A stretch of 64,000 bases of DNA, from positions 46,172,884-46,236,883 of the forward strand of contig NW_026262712.1 of assembly GCF_021869535.1 (NCBI RefSeq), in the 5' to 3' direction. The number at the start of each line of letters is the position of its first letter. The stretch's first letter is position 1. The notes below the pieces were generated by a model. The model was not told where the DNA came from. It made no database searches and saw only the letters and a list, made by a program, of their open reading frames with translations. The position numbers were made by a program, and so were the translations under genes. Positions 33,356 to 46,200 of the stretch are shown in pieces. Origin of the DNA: Mytilus californianus (lineage: Eukaryota; Mollusca; Bivalvia; Mytilida; Mytilidae).

Positions 33356-34019
33356 TGTGTTGTTTTTGTTTTTTAATTCGGGTCGTGTAACGATGACTTA
33401 ACAGATTGTTACAAGTTATCTTGAGCATTTTACGTGTAGTTTGATAATAGATACGAATATGTAAAGTATTCTTAAGCATTGTTTACGAATGGAGAAAGGT
33501 ATAAAAGTTGCAAAATCGAAAACTTCATTTTCAGTTTGAATCAAGAAGTCGTAGAAAACACATCTCTTGTGCTATGTAGTCACTCGGGATGACAATTTGC
33601 TTGGCAAACATCGTTAGGACTAATAAATTCCCATGACTAATTCGTAATTATTCATAACGACACGTAAATAGATCGTAGCTAACATATTAAGCCTTAGATG
33701 AAAAGTACCATTCCGTGCTTTTCTCTTAACAATTCGTTAAAAGTCCGTAAAATGCACGTAAGTTACTCGTAGATAACTTTGACAACTCGTAAGAAATCGG
33801 GCAATTTTGCAGTATAATTTAAAATCGTCGTAATAATCCTTATTGAAACGTGAAATCTTGTTAATTAAATCGTAACAACTCTTAAATACATGTAGGTCGT
33901 TAATGTGGTTAAATCGTAATGATCCGTCAATTAGTGCGATTTGTAAGGAAAATCTGTGTTTACAAAAGGGGTATTGAGGAAGGGACATTATCAAAAACTC
34001 AAATATTGTTTCAACAAAC

Positions 34020-34974
34020 CTTCCTCATTTTTTATCGTTTCATACTGATGATCAGGGTTGCACTCGGTGACAATATCAACTTTGGCCTGTGCCTGTTTGA
34101 TTTTCTGTCTCACTAATGAGATATCACTTTGACTGGTCTGAACAACAATTTTCCCAAATTTACTAATATTTTCGAGACTTTTCATCAGATCATTGGTTTG
34201 AAAAGAGATGATGACATCTGATAGTTCATTGCTATTTTGTATGGACTGTATGAGGCTTTCTGTATCCGTCAGTTCATGTTCAATCTGTTTGCTGATAAGG
34301 AACGTTTGTAGGTCGGATGCATGCTGCTTTATTATTGCAAGGCTTATTTGAAATTCATCTATCTCCTTTTCTTTCCGCTCTACAGATGCCAAAATTTTGC
34401 TAATTTTCTTTCTTTCATCATGTTCAATAATTTGGAGTTCTTTCAATAATTTTCTTTCAAGACGATCGAAATGTTCATTAACTGTATGCCTAGCTATCTG
34501 AATTTCCTTTTCAATCGTCTGTCTGTGTAATTTTAGAGATGATAGATTTCCTGCACGTTTTTGTTTAATTCTTTGTAAATTATCAGTAAGTTCCCGCATT
34601 GACTTTTCGATTTCTAACATCATGTTGGACGACTTTATTCTGCAGACAACATCGTTTATATCTGTGAGATCTTTGCAGTTCTTATGGTCACCTATGAGAC
34701 ACTTTGAACAACAAGAACACTCGTGTTTATGACAGTAAGCTTGGTATCGTTCACTATGTGATTTGCAGGATTCTTCAATTTGAAGGACACTTACAGGTAA
34801 CTTTTGAAATTCGTTTACAGGTATAAAACCATGACTTTTCGATGCTTTTTTCAGGATATGATGTTCTTTACATTCCTCACAGAGTCCTTTATTACATTCA
34901 AAACACCATGCTGTAGATGGTTTAGAAATATGTATGGAATGGCAGATGCCACATGCAGGGGATTCACTTGCCAT
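34020..34974 (-). CDS. B-box / coiled-coil exon of gene copy 1
   Basis: The ATG at 34974 lies just inside a predicted acceptor (AAATGTTTTACAG|GAAAATGG) with A at -3; an in-frame ATG five codons upstream falls in the intron. Residues 8-48 hold a first zinc B-box (C8, C11, C24, C27, C32, C35, H38/H39, H48) and residues 70-100 a second (C70, H73, C81, H84, C88, C89, C92, H97, C100). Residues 110-245 are Lys/Glu/Leu-rich with heptad-like spacing, a coiled coil. A linker includes KIVVQTSQSDISLVRQK and HQYETI. There is no RING, so it is not a full TRIM. The frame runs to a stop at 33991, but a donor AAG|GTTTGT at 34020 in phase 1 fits the PTB exon at 30685, giving about 426 aa. B-box proteins usually act in ubiquitin or innate immune complexes; the role here is inferred. 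Confidence 0.8.
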
Positions 34975-35104
34975 TTTCCTGTAAAACATTTATTTGTAAT
35001 AGTGACACACTGGTTGCAATTTATACCTGATATCTATTAGTTGCAAGGTGTAACACGTAGGGTTCAAATAGTGATAGAGGAACTGTTAAACAATCTGAAA
35101 GACC

Positions 35105-35500
35105 AAAATTTAGATGTGCGCCTGTCCCAAATCAGGAACCTCTGGCCATATTACTTGTCTTGTTTGGGTTTTTTTATTCAATTTTCGGTTAATTCATATG
35201 TGTAGTTTGACGTCCATTTTCTACGAACTAGTACACACTTTTGCTTACTAGGAGCCTCTAGTCTTGGTTAATCTTGTATGTTTTTGACTTTTAGTTCATT
35301 TATATGTTTTGGAGTTTAGTGAGGCGTCCATTTTCACTGAACTAATACACATTTTTGTTTAGGGGCCAGCTGAAGTGCGCCTCCAGGGTGCCGGATTTTC
35401 TCGCTGGGTTAAAGATCCATAGGTGGCCTTGGGCTGTTTTTCTGCTTTGGTCGGGTTTTCGTCTCTTTGACACATTCCCCATTTCCATTCTCAATTTTAA
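35105..35500 (-). repeat. family A partial copy
   Basis: Minus-strand copy from the GGCAGAGG/CAGGAACCTCTGGCC block to the terminal GAATGGAAATGGGGAATGTG at 35490. Confidence 0.8.
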
Positions 35501-36023
35501 ATATTTTTAAAGCAACGTTTGATGGTTTAATGAGAAAAGTTACCTAGATGTTTTTCTTCATTTGTTTAAACAAATATATTTGTTATCAATACATGCTATA
35601 TCTAACTTTACTTCTCTACCTCAAATATTGAATAAGTATTAAATTTTTCCTTTCTTATTGAGAAATTTTATAGTTACAATTATATTTGAATAACACAAAC
35701 AATTTAGATGGTGTCAATGTTGATTGTAGTGCAAATACAATAGAGGTTTCTTGATAAAGTAGACTTGCGTGGTATGTGAATTACAATAAACCTAAGACGA
35801 TTTAGAATGAAAAGTAAATAAATAGAAAGGCACAATAGTTTTTATCATGAGACATTGTTGACACTTCCTCGCCGGTATAGGTTTTAATAGCTAGTTTGCT
35901 CGGAGGTCTTTGAATATACAAAATAACTTATCATTTAACTTTTACGGACTTGCAAACTATAAAAATTGAAGAAAAGTCCAGAAAATCATTTGCTTCGCCT
36001 GACTCACGTAGTAGGGACGAGGT

Positions 36024-36090
36024 TAATTCGAATTCAACTTATATTCTAACTCGAATTCAACTTATATTCTAACTCGAATTCAACATATAT
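36024..36090 (+). repeat. 23-bp tandem repeat, about three copies
   Basis: Units of TCGAATTCAACTTATATTCTAAC, the last one diverging after TCGAATTCAAC. The wording resembles the cryptic TCAAACTCGAA-rich stretch at 26370-26640. Confidence 0.85.
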
Positions 36091-36171
36091 GATAGATAAA
36101 TAGTACTCAGACTATGAAAAACAAATAACAGTTACCTAATTGCTTTAATTATTAATTGTTAACAATGTCTT

Positions 36172-36212
36172 GTCCTGAATATGCATGAAATATTTGCCAC
36201 TTGATATTTAGA
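36172..36212 (+). repeat. SINE core fragment
   Basis: TGTCCTGAATATGCATGAAA then TATTTGCCACTT, matching 9343-9375 without the SINE tail. Confidence 0.6.
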
Positions 36213-36234
36213 AAGACACTGCGAATATATTGTG

Positions 36235-36875
36235 GCAGACTAAATTTATTCTAAAACCAGTTTTCGGCATGCTACGGGTTATGCTCTTCTCGTACATTTT
36301 ATAATGGTATGATACTAAACCCCTAACGGGAGGGATTCTGCTTGATTTTCATATGATGATGACATAATCTTTCAATCAGTTTAATTGAGGTCTAGATCAG
36401 TAACTCCTAGTAGATTTTTGTTAATTCATGTTATCATTGTCATTTTGCTCAGTATCTTCTGTTACCTATTATAACATTGGACTATGACATCTTTTAAACT
36501 GAGCTTTACTGTGCATATTGATGTGTGTTTGTTTATTCTACATTGGCTAGAGGTATCGGGGGAGAGTTGAAACCTCACAACACATGTTCAACTCCGCAGA
36601 AGTTTTGCGCTTGTGTCAAATCAGGAACCTCTGGCCATTATTATAGTCTTGTATGATTCTTTAATTTCGTTTCATTTATATTTCTTGCAGTTAAATGTGA
36701 CGTCCATTTTCTATGAACTAGTTCACATTTTTGTTTAAGGGCCAGCTGACGACCGCCGCAGGACGCGGGAATCCTAGCTTTGTTGAAGACTCGTTGTTGG
36801 CCTTTGGCTGTTTGCTGCGCTTTGGTCGGATTGTTGTCTCTTGGACACATTCCCCGTTTCCATTCCCAATTTGAG
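36235..36875 (-). repeat. family A, near full-length
   Basis: Reverse complement of the 15330-15905 type copy, ending in GGGAATGTGTCC at 36845 and starting in the TAAAACCAGTTTTCGGCATG block at 36250. It is contiguous from end to end. Confidence 0.8.
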
Positions 36876-37720
36876 ACAAAATATGCAGGTAGAATTTGCC
36901 ATTGGTCGTGAATCAATCAACGGATCCATGTATTCATGTATATATACTTATGCTTTTCACACCTATTATTGCAACACAGAGGTTAAAATGTGCCTTGTTT
37001 GTTTTATGTAAATGAAGAGGTTTTTCATCAAGTTTTCATCCTTTTGTATGTTCTGATAGAGCTCTGCTGTGACGTCTTTAAACTTGTAATCATTTTTGTT
37101 ATGAACATTTTGTTTCACCAATAGTTCAGGCTGAGCTCAACAATGAAAATAAATGCAATGGCTAACCCAATTTTTGGAGATGGATCTGTTAAAATGGGAA
37201 AGAAAATCTACTCATTGTAATATTTATTGTCTTTTAATTACGCTATGAAACCAAAATTGGTGTTTTCGAGTAAACCTAAAGTGGATGTGGAAAACCATAA
37301 ACAGCATCAGATTAACACATAAGATCGAAATTATTATTTGTAACCTAATAAGAGTTACGATTTAGTTATCGAGCACAGCTCTTTCGAACAAAGTCTGGTT
37401 TTCGTAAAGACTTTCCTATTCCTTCATTTTGTATTAGATAACAAATATAAAATATTAGCTATTCTTTAAACATGTTAGTTCTCATCTATGTCGATGGATA
37501 TTGTTAATCTGTTTACTAGTTTAGAATTTGAGACATAATTCTAGATCAATCGGAATATTTGTAATTTTTGAAAACTGTATGAAATTCCTAAAGTTCGAAA
37601 TATACTAAGTTGATTATGAATCGAGTCCTAACTTTTATGCATAATGCTAATGAAGGAATGTGATGGTTTTAATTTAACAAGTTTAACAAATTAAAATTAT
37701 GAGGAATAGTTAATATTTAC

Positions 37721-37800
37721 CTATCACTTAATGCTACCACCGTGTTCTATCGACAAGGAAGAACAACAATATTTTGTCATATGACCCATGTCTTTAAAAG
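37721..37800 (-). other. candidate untranslated first exon of gene copy 1
   Basis: Minus strand: exon sequence CTTCCTTGTCGATAGAACAC..GTGATAG followed by donor GTAAATATT at 37720. It aligns with the segments ending at 1852 and 63215. Located 2.7 kb upstream of the B-box exon; the start of the exon and the core promoter are not visible. Confidence 0.45.
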
Positions 37801-38067
37801 GAAGAAACTTTAATTACTTCAAGTGAATATAGATTTAATCATTCAATAAAGATAACGTACTTTCTGTTAAAATAACAAAACAGTACAAGGAAGCACAAAT
37901 ATTCAACTTTAACAATGTTTTTTTAAATAACGTGTCCTTGTTAAATGATTCGAAGACAAGGACGTAACAAAAGCATATCGTTGTTTTATTAGGGATGTTC
38001 GGAGACTAATCGAGAAAAACACATTACACACAATACGACAATAGGTACCCTTTTGATTAGGAGATAT

Positions 38068-41000
38068 CACGGTGGGTAAGGTTTCTTGCGAGAGAACATT
38101 CTGTGCTGGTGATTTGGCCCTGACTGGTGCTGGTGATCATTGAAAATATGTAAACAAAGACGAAAATAATGATTTTTGACGTTTTCTCGAATACAAAATG
38201 GAAGGAAATAGTTGGGATGATTTAATTTTGTTTCTTATGGGTTCATAGGCAAACAATTAAAATTATGACCCTCTAAACTGTTTCAGTAAGCGTAACACAA
38301 AACTGTTCATTTTTAGAAATTTTAGAACTGAAAAAATAAAACAAAAAAGCTCCTGGAGTCCGCTTTCTATACCCAAATCCATACGAAAAAAAAAAATGAT
38401 TTTTTGAAAAACCTTTGCAATTTATTAACATTGTGCATTTTCTCAGTTTAGACATGTCCTGATTCTGTGCTGGTGGGTCCTGGCATTGTGCTAGTGGGTC
38501 CTGATACGGTGCTGGTGATTTTTGGTAAAAAGTTGGTCCTATTTGAAACAAACGTGGAAGAATCAGTAAAATTGGACAGAGAATTGTATTCAATCGGATT
38601 TGTGACTCCTATTTTTACTTTTGTGCATCCATTTGGCTGTTTAATAAGCGTTTTCAAATAATTGAAACTTATATTACACAAAAGGGCAACATCTTCCGTC
38701 CAATATCAGATGAAAACATATCTAATTAGAATAATTTATTTAAGATATTAAATGCCCTTAAATTGATGATTCTCAACATAATATGCTAACTAAAATAGTT
38801 TTAAAAGGTGCTTAAGGTTAAGCGACATTTATAACGACAATAAACATTTGACTAAATAATTTCTGTAAATATACGAGGTGAGACGATCTAACTTCTAGTA
38901 CCTCTAATTTCTTCCTTAATATATACATTGTCTCCGATTCATTTCGACTGGATAAAAAAACGACCTAGACTTGCCTTTCATACATGACTTATAAAAACTT
39001 GCTATAATAGAACAAGAGGTGAACAATAGCAAGCCGAAGTATGACCTTCAACATCGAGCAAAAACCATAACGAATAATAGCTATAAAAATGAAAACGATT
39101 AAAAAATGAAGACCTTCGGCCTGATTTAAAATACAAATTTGAACAAAAAACAAATATGCCAGAAAGCAACCAGCGACAACCAGTGGTTTTAAGAACTCGT
39201 GACAGGGCTTAACATGTTTCTTTGCGCTCTCCACCCCCTCCCCACCTACTTACACCCCAGAACTCTCCACCAACCCAACCCCTACCCACCTCCAATCACC
39301 CAACTCCTCCTCCTTTTCCGTTTTTATTGGTATATTGGTGTTACAACAAAAAATATTAACATAAAGGCACAAATTATTGAACCAAGAGTACTCGCAGCTA
39401 CTAAAAGCTAGTTCAAAGTCGCATTTTCAACTAATAGATAAACCATGTTCTCTGAGATTAAAATTTAGCAGAATTTTGAAACGTTGCAGTGAATCTTGTG
39501 CTCACAACAGCTATTGTCATAAATATGTATACATCAGACATTATAAAGTCATTTGGAAGATACTAAGTAGTATTTTACAGTTCAATTTATTTATCATAAA
39601 GGGATGGAGATTGCATGGAGGTAAACATAGGATAAGAAGAAATTTATAGTATTTTTTGGCGAAAGACTTCAAACCTTCTTTGCATTAAATTCTTGCAGTA
39701 AGTGGTAAAATCCCCAACAAAATCTCAATAACTTTGTTCGAATAAATAAAGGTTTAAAATAAAATTTTCATGGACTTTGGTCCACTTTTTAGCTTCCACC
39801 CTGACGAGCCATGTGAGCTGTTGGTAACCTGTGGCACCTACCGCCCTTAAACTTTCTCATTCTCATCTTCTTTTCTGAAATATTTTACCCAATTCATACT
39901 TGACAGGATTATTATCATAGTAGCCGGTGCTACCAATGTATCCAACATTTTAAGTTAATAAATTCCACAATAATATATAAATTTTTTGTGTCAATTTGTT
40001 TAGACAAAACAAAACTGCAAAAACTTCGAATTCAAGAGAGTAAATTTTACTTAAAATGTGATAATTATCTGTCTTTTTCTAGATCTATGCATAGTATTTA
40101 TTTCAGATGTCATGGATTTCACACCCTGTTGCCCTTTTTATATTCATATATATATATAAATGAAAAAAACCAAAGGCTGCAGCTGGTATTTTTGCATTTA
40201 AAATGATTCATTGCAACAATAATATTTGTGTTAAATGGAAACTGTCAAAATCTTGTATTGCTAATAAATTTTGCTAGACCAAGTTTCGGTATCTGATCTG
40301 AATTTTCTGAAAAGTGCAAGAAGTTAGACATTGGCCTGTTGAATATTTTTACTCGATATGTTTTGATTTAACTGCTTGAACTTTTGAAAATTGCAGTTCT
40401 ACAACTCGAATATATTTTAACAAACAGTGGTCATGTTTGTTGTTGATAATTGTTTTTCCTAGATTCACTCAGGAAAATTCATTGGGTAACATTTGGTCCA
40501 GTAATTTCAGAGAAGATTTTTTTTAATTACGGACGCCAAGTCAAGAGCTCACACGGCCGCTCGATCCAGGTGAGCTTAGATCGAAACAGGTTGATATCCA
40601 GTTGAAATTAAACCAAACAAATGGAACTCTTTATTAGATAAAGTTTGTATATTTGGATTGTTTAAAACTGTTTTATGGCCTTTAAAAGTTAAATGTAGGT
40701 GTATAATTTAAGGTTTTTTGCATCTTATATACTTGTTTATACTCAGTTGGTAGTATGAAGCTACGAGACATTTGTAAATTTTTTAATTAAAGACACATTT
40801 AGCAAAACAACCGATTTTGGTAGGTGCAAATACTTCTGGGTCTTTAAGATGCATATTATAAATTAAACTGAAAAAACATACACGAAAAAATAAAGTATTG
40901 ATCTTTAAACTCATTAATTTGCATCTCAGCCACCCGGCAACAGTATTTTTTTAGGGGGGTGTCTAAAAATGGGCAATTATCTTATCGTAAAGAGACAGTC

Positions 41001-42648
41001 GAGTACACATTTTACGTTCAGGCGTGTTTGAGTTGATGTTTTGCCCTGAAAACGTATAATATAAAAAATGTATGATATATCTGGCTTTATATTTGATTTT
41101 TTTATATATGTTAAGGCTACATGTTGATATAATAACATTGAGAATTCACAGTATCAAAAAATGAAATAAATTGGTGCAGTGAAATACCTTTATAATGAGT
41201 CATTACTACAGAGAAGGTGTGTTTGAAACACAAAAATTAAAATCTTCGTGCTATTACAAATATTGAACTACAGGTGTATTTCTTACTGGTATTTTTTTTT
41301 CGTTCACTCATTTTTCACTCATTTTCAAATAAAATTTAGGCATGTTTTTGTTTTATTCATGAAATATATGTAAAAAAAAAAATAGGACACATCGTTCACT
41401 AACTCCCCCTTAATTCTTTATAAAAAAGCCTTGACAACAGACTTCACCTTTGGATCTTAAAAATGCATAATTTAAAAATCTTATTGTTGTGTGTGTTATC
41501 TAGGTTATCTAGTCTTCATTCTCTGACAAATATAGTTTGCCCTTCCATGAAATATTTAAATAATTGTTTTAGTGTTTTATTGAACTTTCGAAAATTCCTC
41601 CTGACAAAAGATCAGACAATAATTTTATGCTGACAAAAGGCTTACAGGTACAGCAAATGATGCTGAATAGCTAATACATACATTTTTCTTTTAAAGTACA
41701 AGTTTTATATCTTACGGGACCCCTCCCCCCCTTTCCCCTCTTGGAAAATGATTTCAGGATAAAATTATCATCTGCGGTAATGAAATCGTTCTTGATCATC
41801 TGCGTCAAATTATTTTTATCAACAATTTTGGAATTACAAAACTATTCCAAGCTTAGCAACTTTCACCGTGACCTCCCTCTCCCTTTTTTACAAAAACAAA
41901 ACAAAGCCACAATATAATTATCATCCTTTTAGTAAACACTAAAATTGTTACAAATAATTCTGATTTTAGCTGCTGAGGACACATGATTTTTACGCGCAGA
42001 AACAAGGCTGAGATTCATTTGTTTGAATAAAAAGAAAAGTATCTAGAGTATCGTACAATTTTGTCAGAGAAACAATATCCAGGAGGCTTAGACTACACTG
42101 AATTTATTATCTAAACTCATCTAAGAAGTGTTCAGGCTCACCTGATAGTTAACCGTGGTCAACTTAGTAAAAACAGGTCCTTTATTCTATATTTATGTCT
42201 CCATTTTTATGCAAAACCTTTTACATTTTGATATTTCGGGTCATTGTTGAAGATCGTACGGTGACGTATTGTTGTTAACATCTACTTCATTTGGTTTCTA
42301 ATGGAAATTTGTCCATTGACAAGCATACCACATGATCTTTTTTATATAGGTATTTGATATTTTACACCTTGTTTTGATGGTCATGCAAAATGATCGTAAT
42401 CAAGCAAATCAGATGCATATTTTCTTATCTCAAAAGGGGGCAAGAGGGGTTTGCATTAAAAGGTCAATGATTTTTATTTTGCTCAATACAAATAACAGTA
42501 AATTTAAAATATTGATAACCCATAACAGCAATTTAAATGATCTTAAATGAGAAAACAGAAAACAGTGAATTCAAAAATAAAAAAAAAAAAAAAAAAAAAA
42601 CAATTAACATTGTTTCAGTTCACAACAATGTCAATTTTTAGAAAACAG
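38068..42648 (+). mobile_element. CACGGTG transposon, left part only (truncated by the tandem duplication)
   Basis: Begins CACGGTGGGTAAGGTT after GATAT (38063-38067), exactly as the full copy at 43261. It stops at the duplication junction, so it has no right terminus. Internally it repeats the content of the full copy. Confidence 0.85.
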
Positions 42649-42910
42649 CTATTCTTTAAACATGTTAGTTCTCATCTATGTCGATGGATATTGTTAATCT
42701 GTTTACTAGTTTAGAATATGAGACATAATTCTAGATCAATCGGAATATTTGTAATTTTTAAAAACTGTATGAAATTCCTAAAGTTCGAAATATACTTAGG
42801 TGATTATGAATCGAGTCCTAACTTTTATGCATAATGTTAATGAAGGAATGTGATGGTTTTAATTTAACAAGTTTAACAAATTAAAATTATGAGGAATAGT
42901 TAATATTTAC

Positions 42911-42990
42911 CTATCACTTAATGCTACCACCGTGTTCTATCGACAAGGAAGAACAACAATATTTTGTCATATGACCCATGTCTTTAAAAG
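42911..42990 (-). other. duplicated candidate first exon
   Basis: Second copy of the 37721 exon and donor, identical over the exon core. If both promoters work, gene copy 1 has two alternative starts 5.19 kb apart. Confidence 0.4.
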
Positions 42991-43255
42991 GAAGAAACTT
43001 TAATTACTTCAAGTGAATATAGATTTAATCATTCAATAAAGATAACGTACTTTCTGTTAAAATAACAAAACAGTACAAGGAAGCACAAATATTCAACTTT
43101 AACAATGTTTTTTTAAATAACGTGTCCTTGTTAAATGATTTGAAGACAAGGACGTAACAAAAGCATATCGTTGTTTTATTAGGGATGTTCGGAGACTAAT
43201 CGAGAAAAACACATTACACACATAAATACGACAATAGATACCCTTTTGATTAGAA

Positions 43256-43260
43256 GATAT
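43256..43260 (+). repeat. 5-bp target site duplication, left
   Basis: GATAT before CACGGTG; repeated at 48348-48352. Single at the empty paralogous site (2159-2163). Confidence 0.8.
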
Positions 43261-46200
43261 CACGGTGGGTAAGGTTTCCTGCGAGAGAACATTCTGTGCT
43301 GGTGATTTGGCCCTGACTGGTGCTGGTGATCATTGAAAATTTGTAAACAAAGACGAAAATAATGATTTTTGACGTTTTCTCGAAAAAAAAATGGAGTTGG
43401 GATGATTTAATTTTGTTTCTTATGGGTTCATAGGCAAACAATTAAAATTGTGACCCTCTAAACTGTTTCAGTAAGCGTAACACAAAACTGTTCATTTTTA
43501 GAAATTTAAGAACTGAAAAATAAAACAAAAAAGCTCCTGGAGTCCGCTTTCTATACCCAAATCCACACGGAAAAAAAATGATTTCTTGAAAAACCTGTGC
43601 AATTTATTAAAGTTGTGCATTTTCTCAGTTTAGACATGTCCTGATTCTGTGCTGGTGGGTCCTGGCATTGTGCTAGTGGGTCCTGATACGGTGCTGGTGA
43701 TTTTTGGTAAAAAGTTGGTCCTATTTGAAACAAACGTTACAGAATCAGTAAAATTGGACAGAGAATTGTATTCAATCGGATCTGTGACTCCTATTTTTAC
43801 TTTTGTGCATCCATTTGGCTGTTTAATAAGCGTTTTCAAATAATTGAAACTTATATTACACAAAAGGGCAACATCTTCCGTCCAATATCAGATGAAAATA
43901 TATCTAATTAGAATAATTTTATTTAAGATATTAAATGCCCTTAAATTGATGATTCTCAACATAATATGCTAACTAAAATAGTTTTAAAAGGTGCTTAAGG
44001 TTAAGCGACATTTATAACGACAATAAACGTTTGACTAAATAATTTCTGTAAATATACGAGGTGAGATGATCTAACTACTAGTACCTCTAATTTCTTCCTT
44101 AATATATACATTGTCTCCAATTCATTTCGACTGGATAAAAAAAACGACCTAGACTTGCTTTTCATACATGACTTATAAAAACTTGCTATAATAGAACAAG
44201 AGGTGAACAATAGCAAGTCGAAGTATGACCTTCAACATCGAGCAAAAACCATAACGAATACTAGCTATAAAAATGAAAACGATTAAAAAATGAAGACCTT
44301 CGGCCTGATTTAAAATACAAATTTGAACAAAAAACAAATATGCCAGATAGCAACCAGCGACAACCAGTGGTTTTAAGCACTCGTGACAGGGCTTAACATG
44401 TTTCTTTACGCTCTCCACCCCCTCCCCACCTACTTACACCCCAGAACCCTCCACCAACCCAACCCCTACCCACCTCCAATCACCCAACTCCTCCTCTTTT
44501 TCCCCTTTTATTGGTACCGTTATGTAACAACAAAAAATAATAACATAAAGGCACAAATTATTGAACCAAGAGTACTCGCAGCTACTGAAAGCTAGTTCAA
44601 AGTCGCATTTTCAACTAATAGATAAACCATGTTCTCTGAGATTAAAATTTAGCAGAATTTTGAAACGTTGCAGTGAATCTTGTGCTCACAACAGCTATTG
44701 TCATAAATATGTATACATCAGACATTATAAAGTCATTTGGAAGATACTAAGTAGTATTTTACAGTTCAATTTATTTATCATAAAGGGATGGAGATTGCAT
44801 GGAGGTAAACATAGGATAAGAAGAAATTTATTATTTTTTGGCGAAAGACTTCAAACCTTCTTTGCATCAAATTCTTGCAGTAAGTGGTAAAATCCCTAAC
44901 AAAATCTCAATAACTTTGTTCGAATAAATAAAGGTTTAAAATAAAATTTTCATGGACTTTGGTCTACTTTTTAGCTCCCACCCTGACGAGCCATGTGAGC
45001 TGTTGGTAACCTGTGGCACCTACCGCCCTTAAACTTTCTCATTCTCATCTTCTTTTCTGAAATATTTTACCCAATTCATACTTGACAGGATTATTATCAT
45101 AGTAGCCGGTGCTACCAATGTATCCAACATTTTAAGTTAATAAATTCCACAATAATATATAAATTTTTTGTGTCAATTTGTTTAGACAAAACAAAACTGC
45201 AAAAACTTCGAATTCAAGAGAGTAAATTTTTACTTAAAATGTGATAATTATCTGTCTTTTTCTAGATCTATGCATAATATTTATTACAGATGTCATGGAT
45301 TTCACACCCTGTTGCCCTTCATATATTCATATACATATATAAATGAAAAAACCAAAGGCTGCAACTGGTATTTTTGCATTTAAAATGATTAATTGCAACA
45401 ATAATATTTGTGTTAAATGGAAACTGTCAAAATCTTGTATTGCTGATAAATGTTGCTGGACCAAGTTTCGGTATCTGATCTGAATTTTCTGAAAAGTGCA
45501 AGAAGTTAGACATTGGCCTGTTGAATATTTTTACTCGATATGTTTTGATTTAACTGCTTGAACTTTTGAAAATTGCAGTTCTACAACTCGAATATATTTT
45601 AACAAACAGTGGTCATGTTTGTTGATGATAATTGTTTTTCCTAGATTCACTCAGGAAAATTCATTGGGTAGCATTTGGTCCAGTAATTTCAGAGAAGATT
45701 TTTTTTTAATTACGGACGCCAAGTCAATAGCTCACACGGCCGCTCGATCCAGGTGAGCTTAGAGCGAAACAGGTTGATATCCAGTTGAAATTAAACCAAA
45801 CAAATGGAACTCTTTATTAGATAAAGTTTGTATATTTGGATTGTTTAAAACTGTTCTATGGCCTTTAAAAGTTAAATGTAGGTGTATAATTTAAGTTTTT
45901 TTGCATCTTATATACTTGTTTATACTCAGTTGGTAGTATGAAGCTACGAGACATTTGTAAATTTTTTAATTAAAGACACATTTAGCAAAACAACCGATTT
46001 CGGTAGGTGCAAATACTTCTGGGTCTTTAAGATGCATATTATAAATTAAACTGAAAAAACATACACGAAAATATAAAGTATTGATCTTTAAACGCATTAA
46101 TTTGCATCTCAGCCACCCGGCAACAGTACTTTTTTATGGGGGTGGGGGGTTAATAATGGGCAATTATCTTATCGTAAAGAGACAGTCGAGTACACATTTT

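Larger units (their letters stand above)
30686..34019 (-). other. intron of B-box/PTB gene copy 1
   Basis: Bounded by a donor GTTTGT (34019) and the acceptor at 30686. It contains the hairpin element 31010-31190, family C copies 32140-32545 and 33200-33355, and otherwise unassigned AT-rich sequence, including many short CGTAA-containing words between 33000 and 33950. If the donor is not used, the upstream exon stops at 33991 instead. Confidence 0.5.
34979..37456. other. upstream intron/flank of gene copy 1 with repeats
   Basis: Would be the intron between the candidate first exon (37721) and the B-box exon. It holds a family A fragment at 35105-35500, a 23-bp tandem at 36024-36090, a SINE core at 36172-36212, and a family A copy at 36235-36875. 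The remainder is featureless. Confidence 0.5.
37459..42648 (+). repeat. 5.19-kb tandem duplication, unit 1
   Basis: Same sequence as 42649-47826 with a few percent substitutions and small indels, head to tail. The unit starts CTATTCTTTAAACATGTTAG and ends TTTTTAGAAAACAG, with a 2-bp AG overlap at the junction. It contains the candidate first exon (37721) and the left 4.58 kb of the CACGGTG transposon. The high identity, including non-coding DNA, indicates a recent event. Confidence 0.95.

Noticed and set aside
33030-33479. 149-residue minus-strand ORF rich in Lys/Arg/Thr
   Set aside because: Mostly the antisense of a family C repeat (33200-33355), with low-complexity flanks.
38273-38681. ORFs with repeated PxPxYQDPLAQ-type text, also at 43551-43863
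   Set aside because: They come from subterminal TCCTGATTCTGTGCTGGTG repeats of the CACGGTG transposon, read on the minus strand.
43261-43300. A true V(D)J-type recombination signal at the CACGGTG terminus
   Set aside because: The heptamer is similar, but no A-rich nonamer sits 12 or 23 bp away. Only a superfamily-level resemblance (CAC plus 5-bp TSD) is supportable.
44561-44890. 109-residue ORF inside the transposon (shorter copy at 39377-39649) as a transposase
   Set aside because: No DDE/RAG motif or recognisable fold; the two copies differ in length because of a stop, with no sign of coding constraint.
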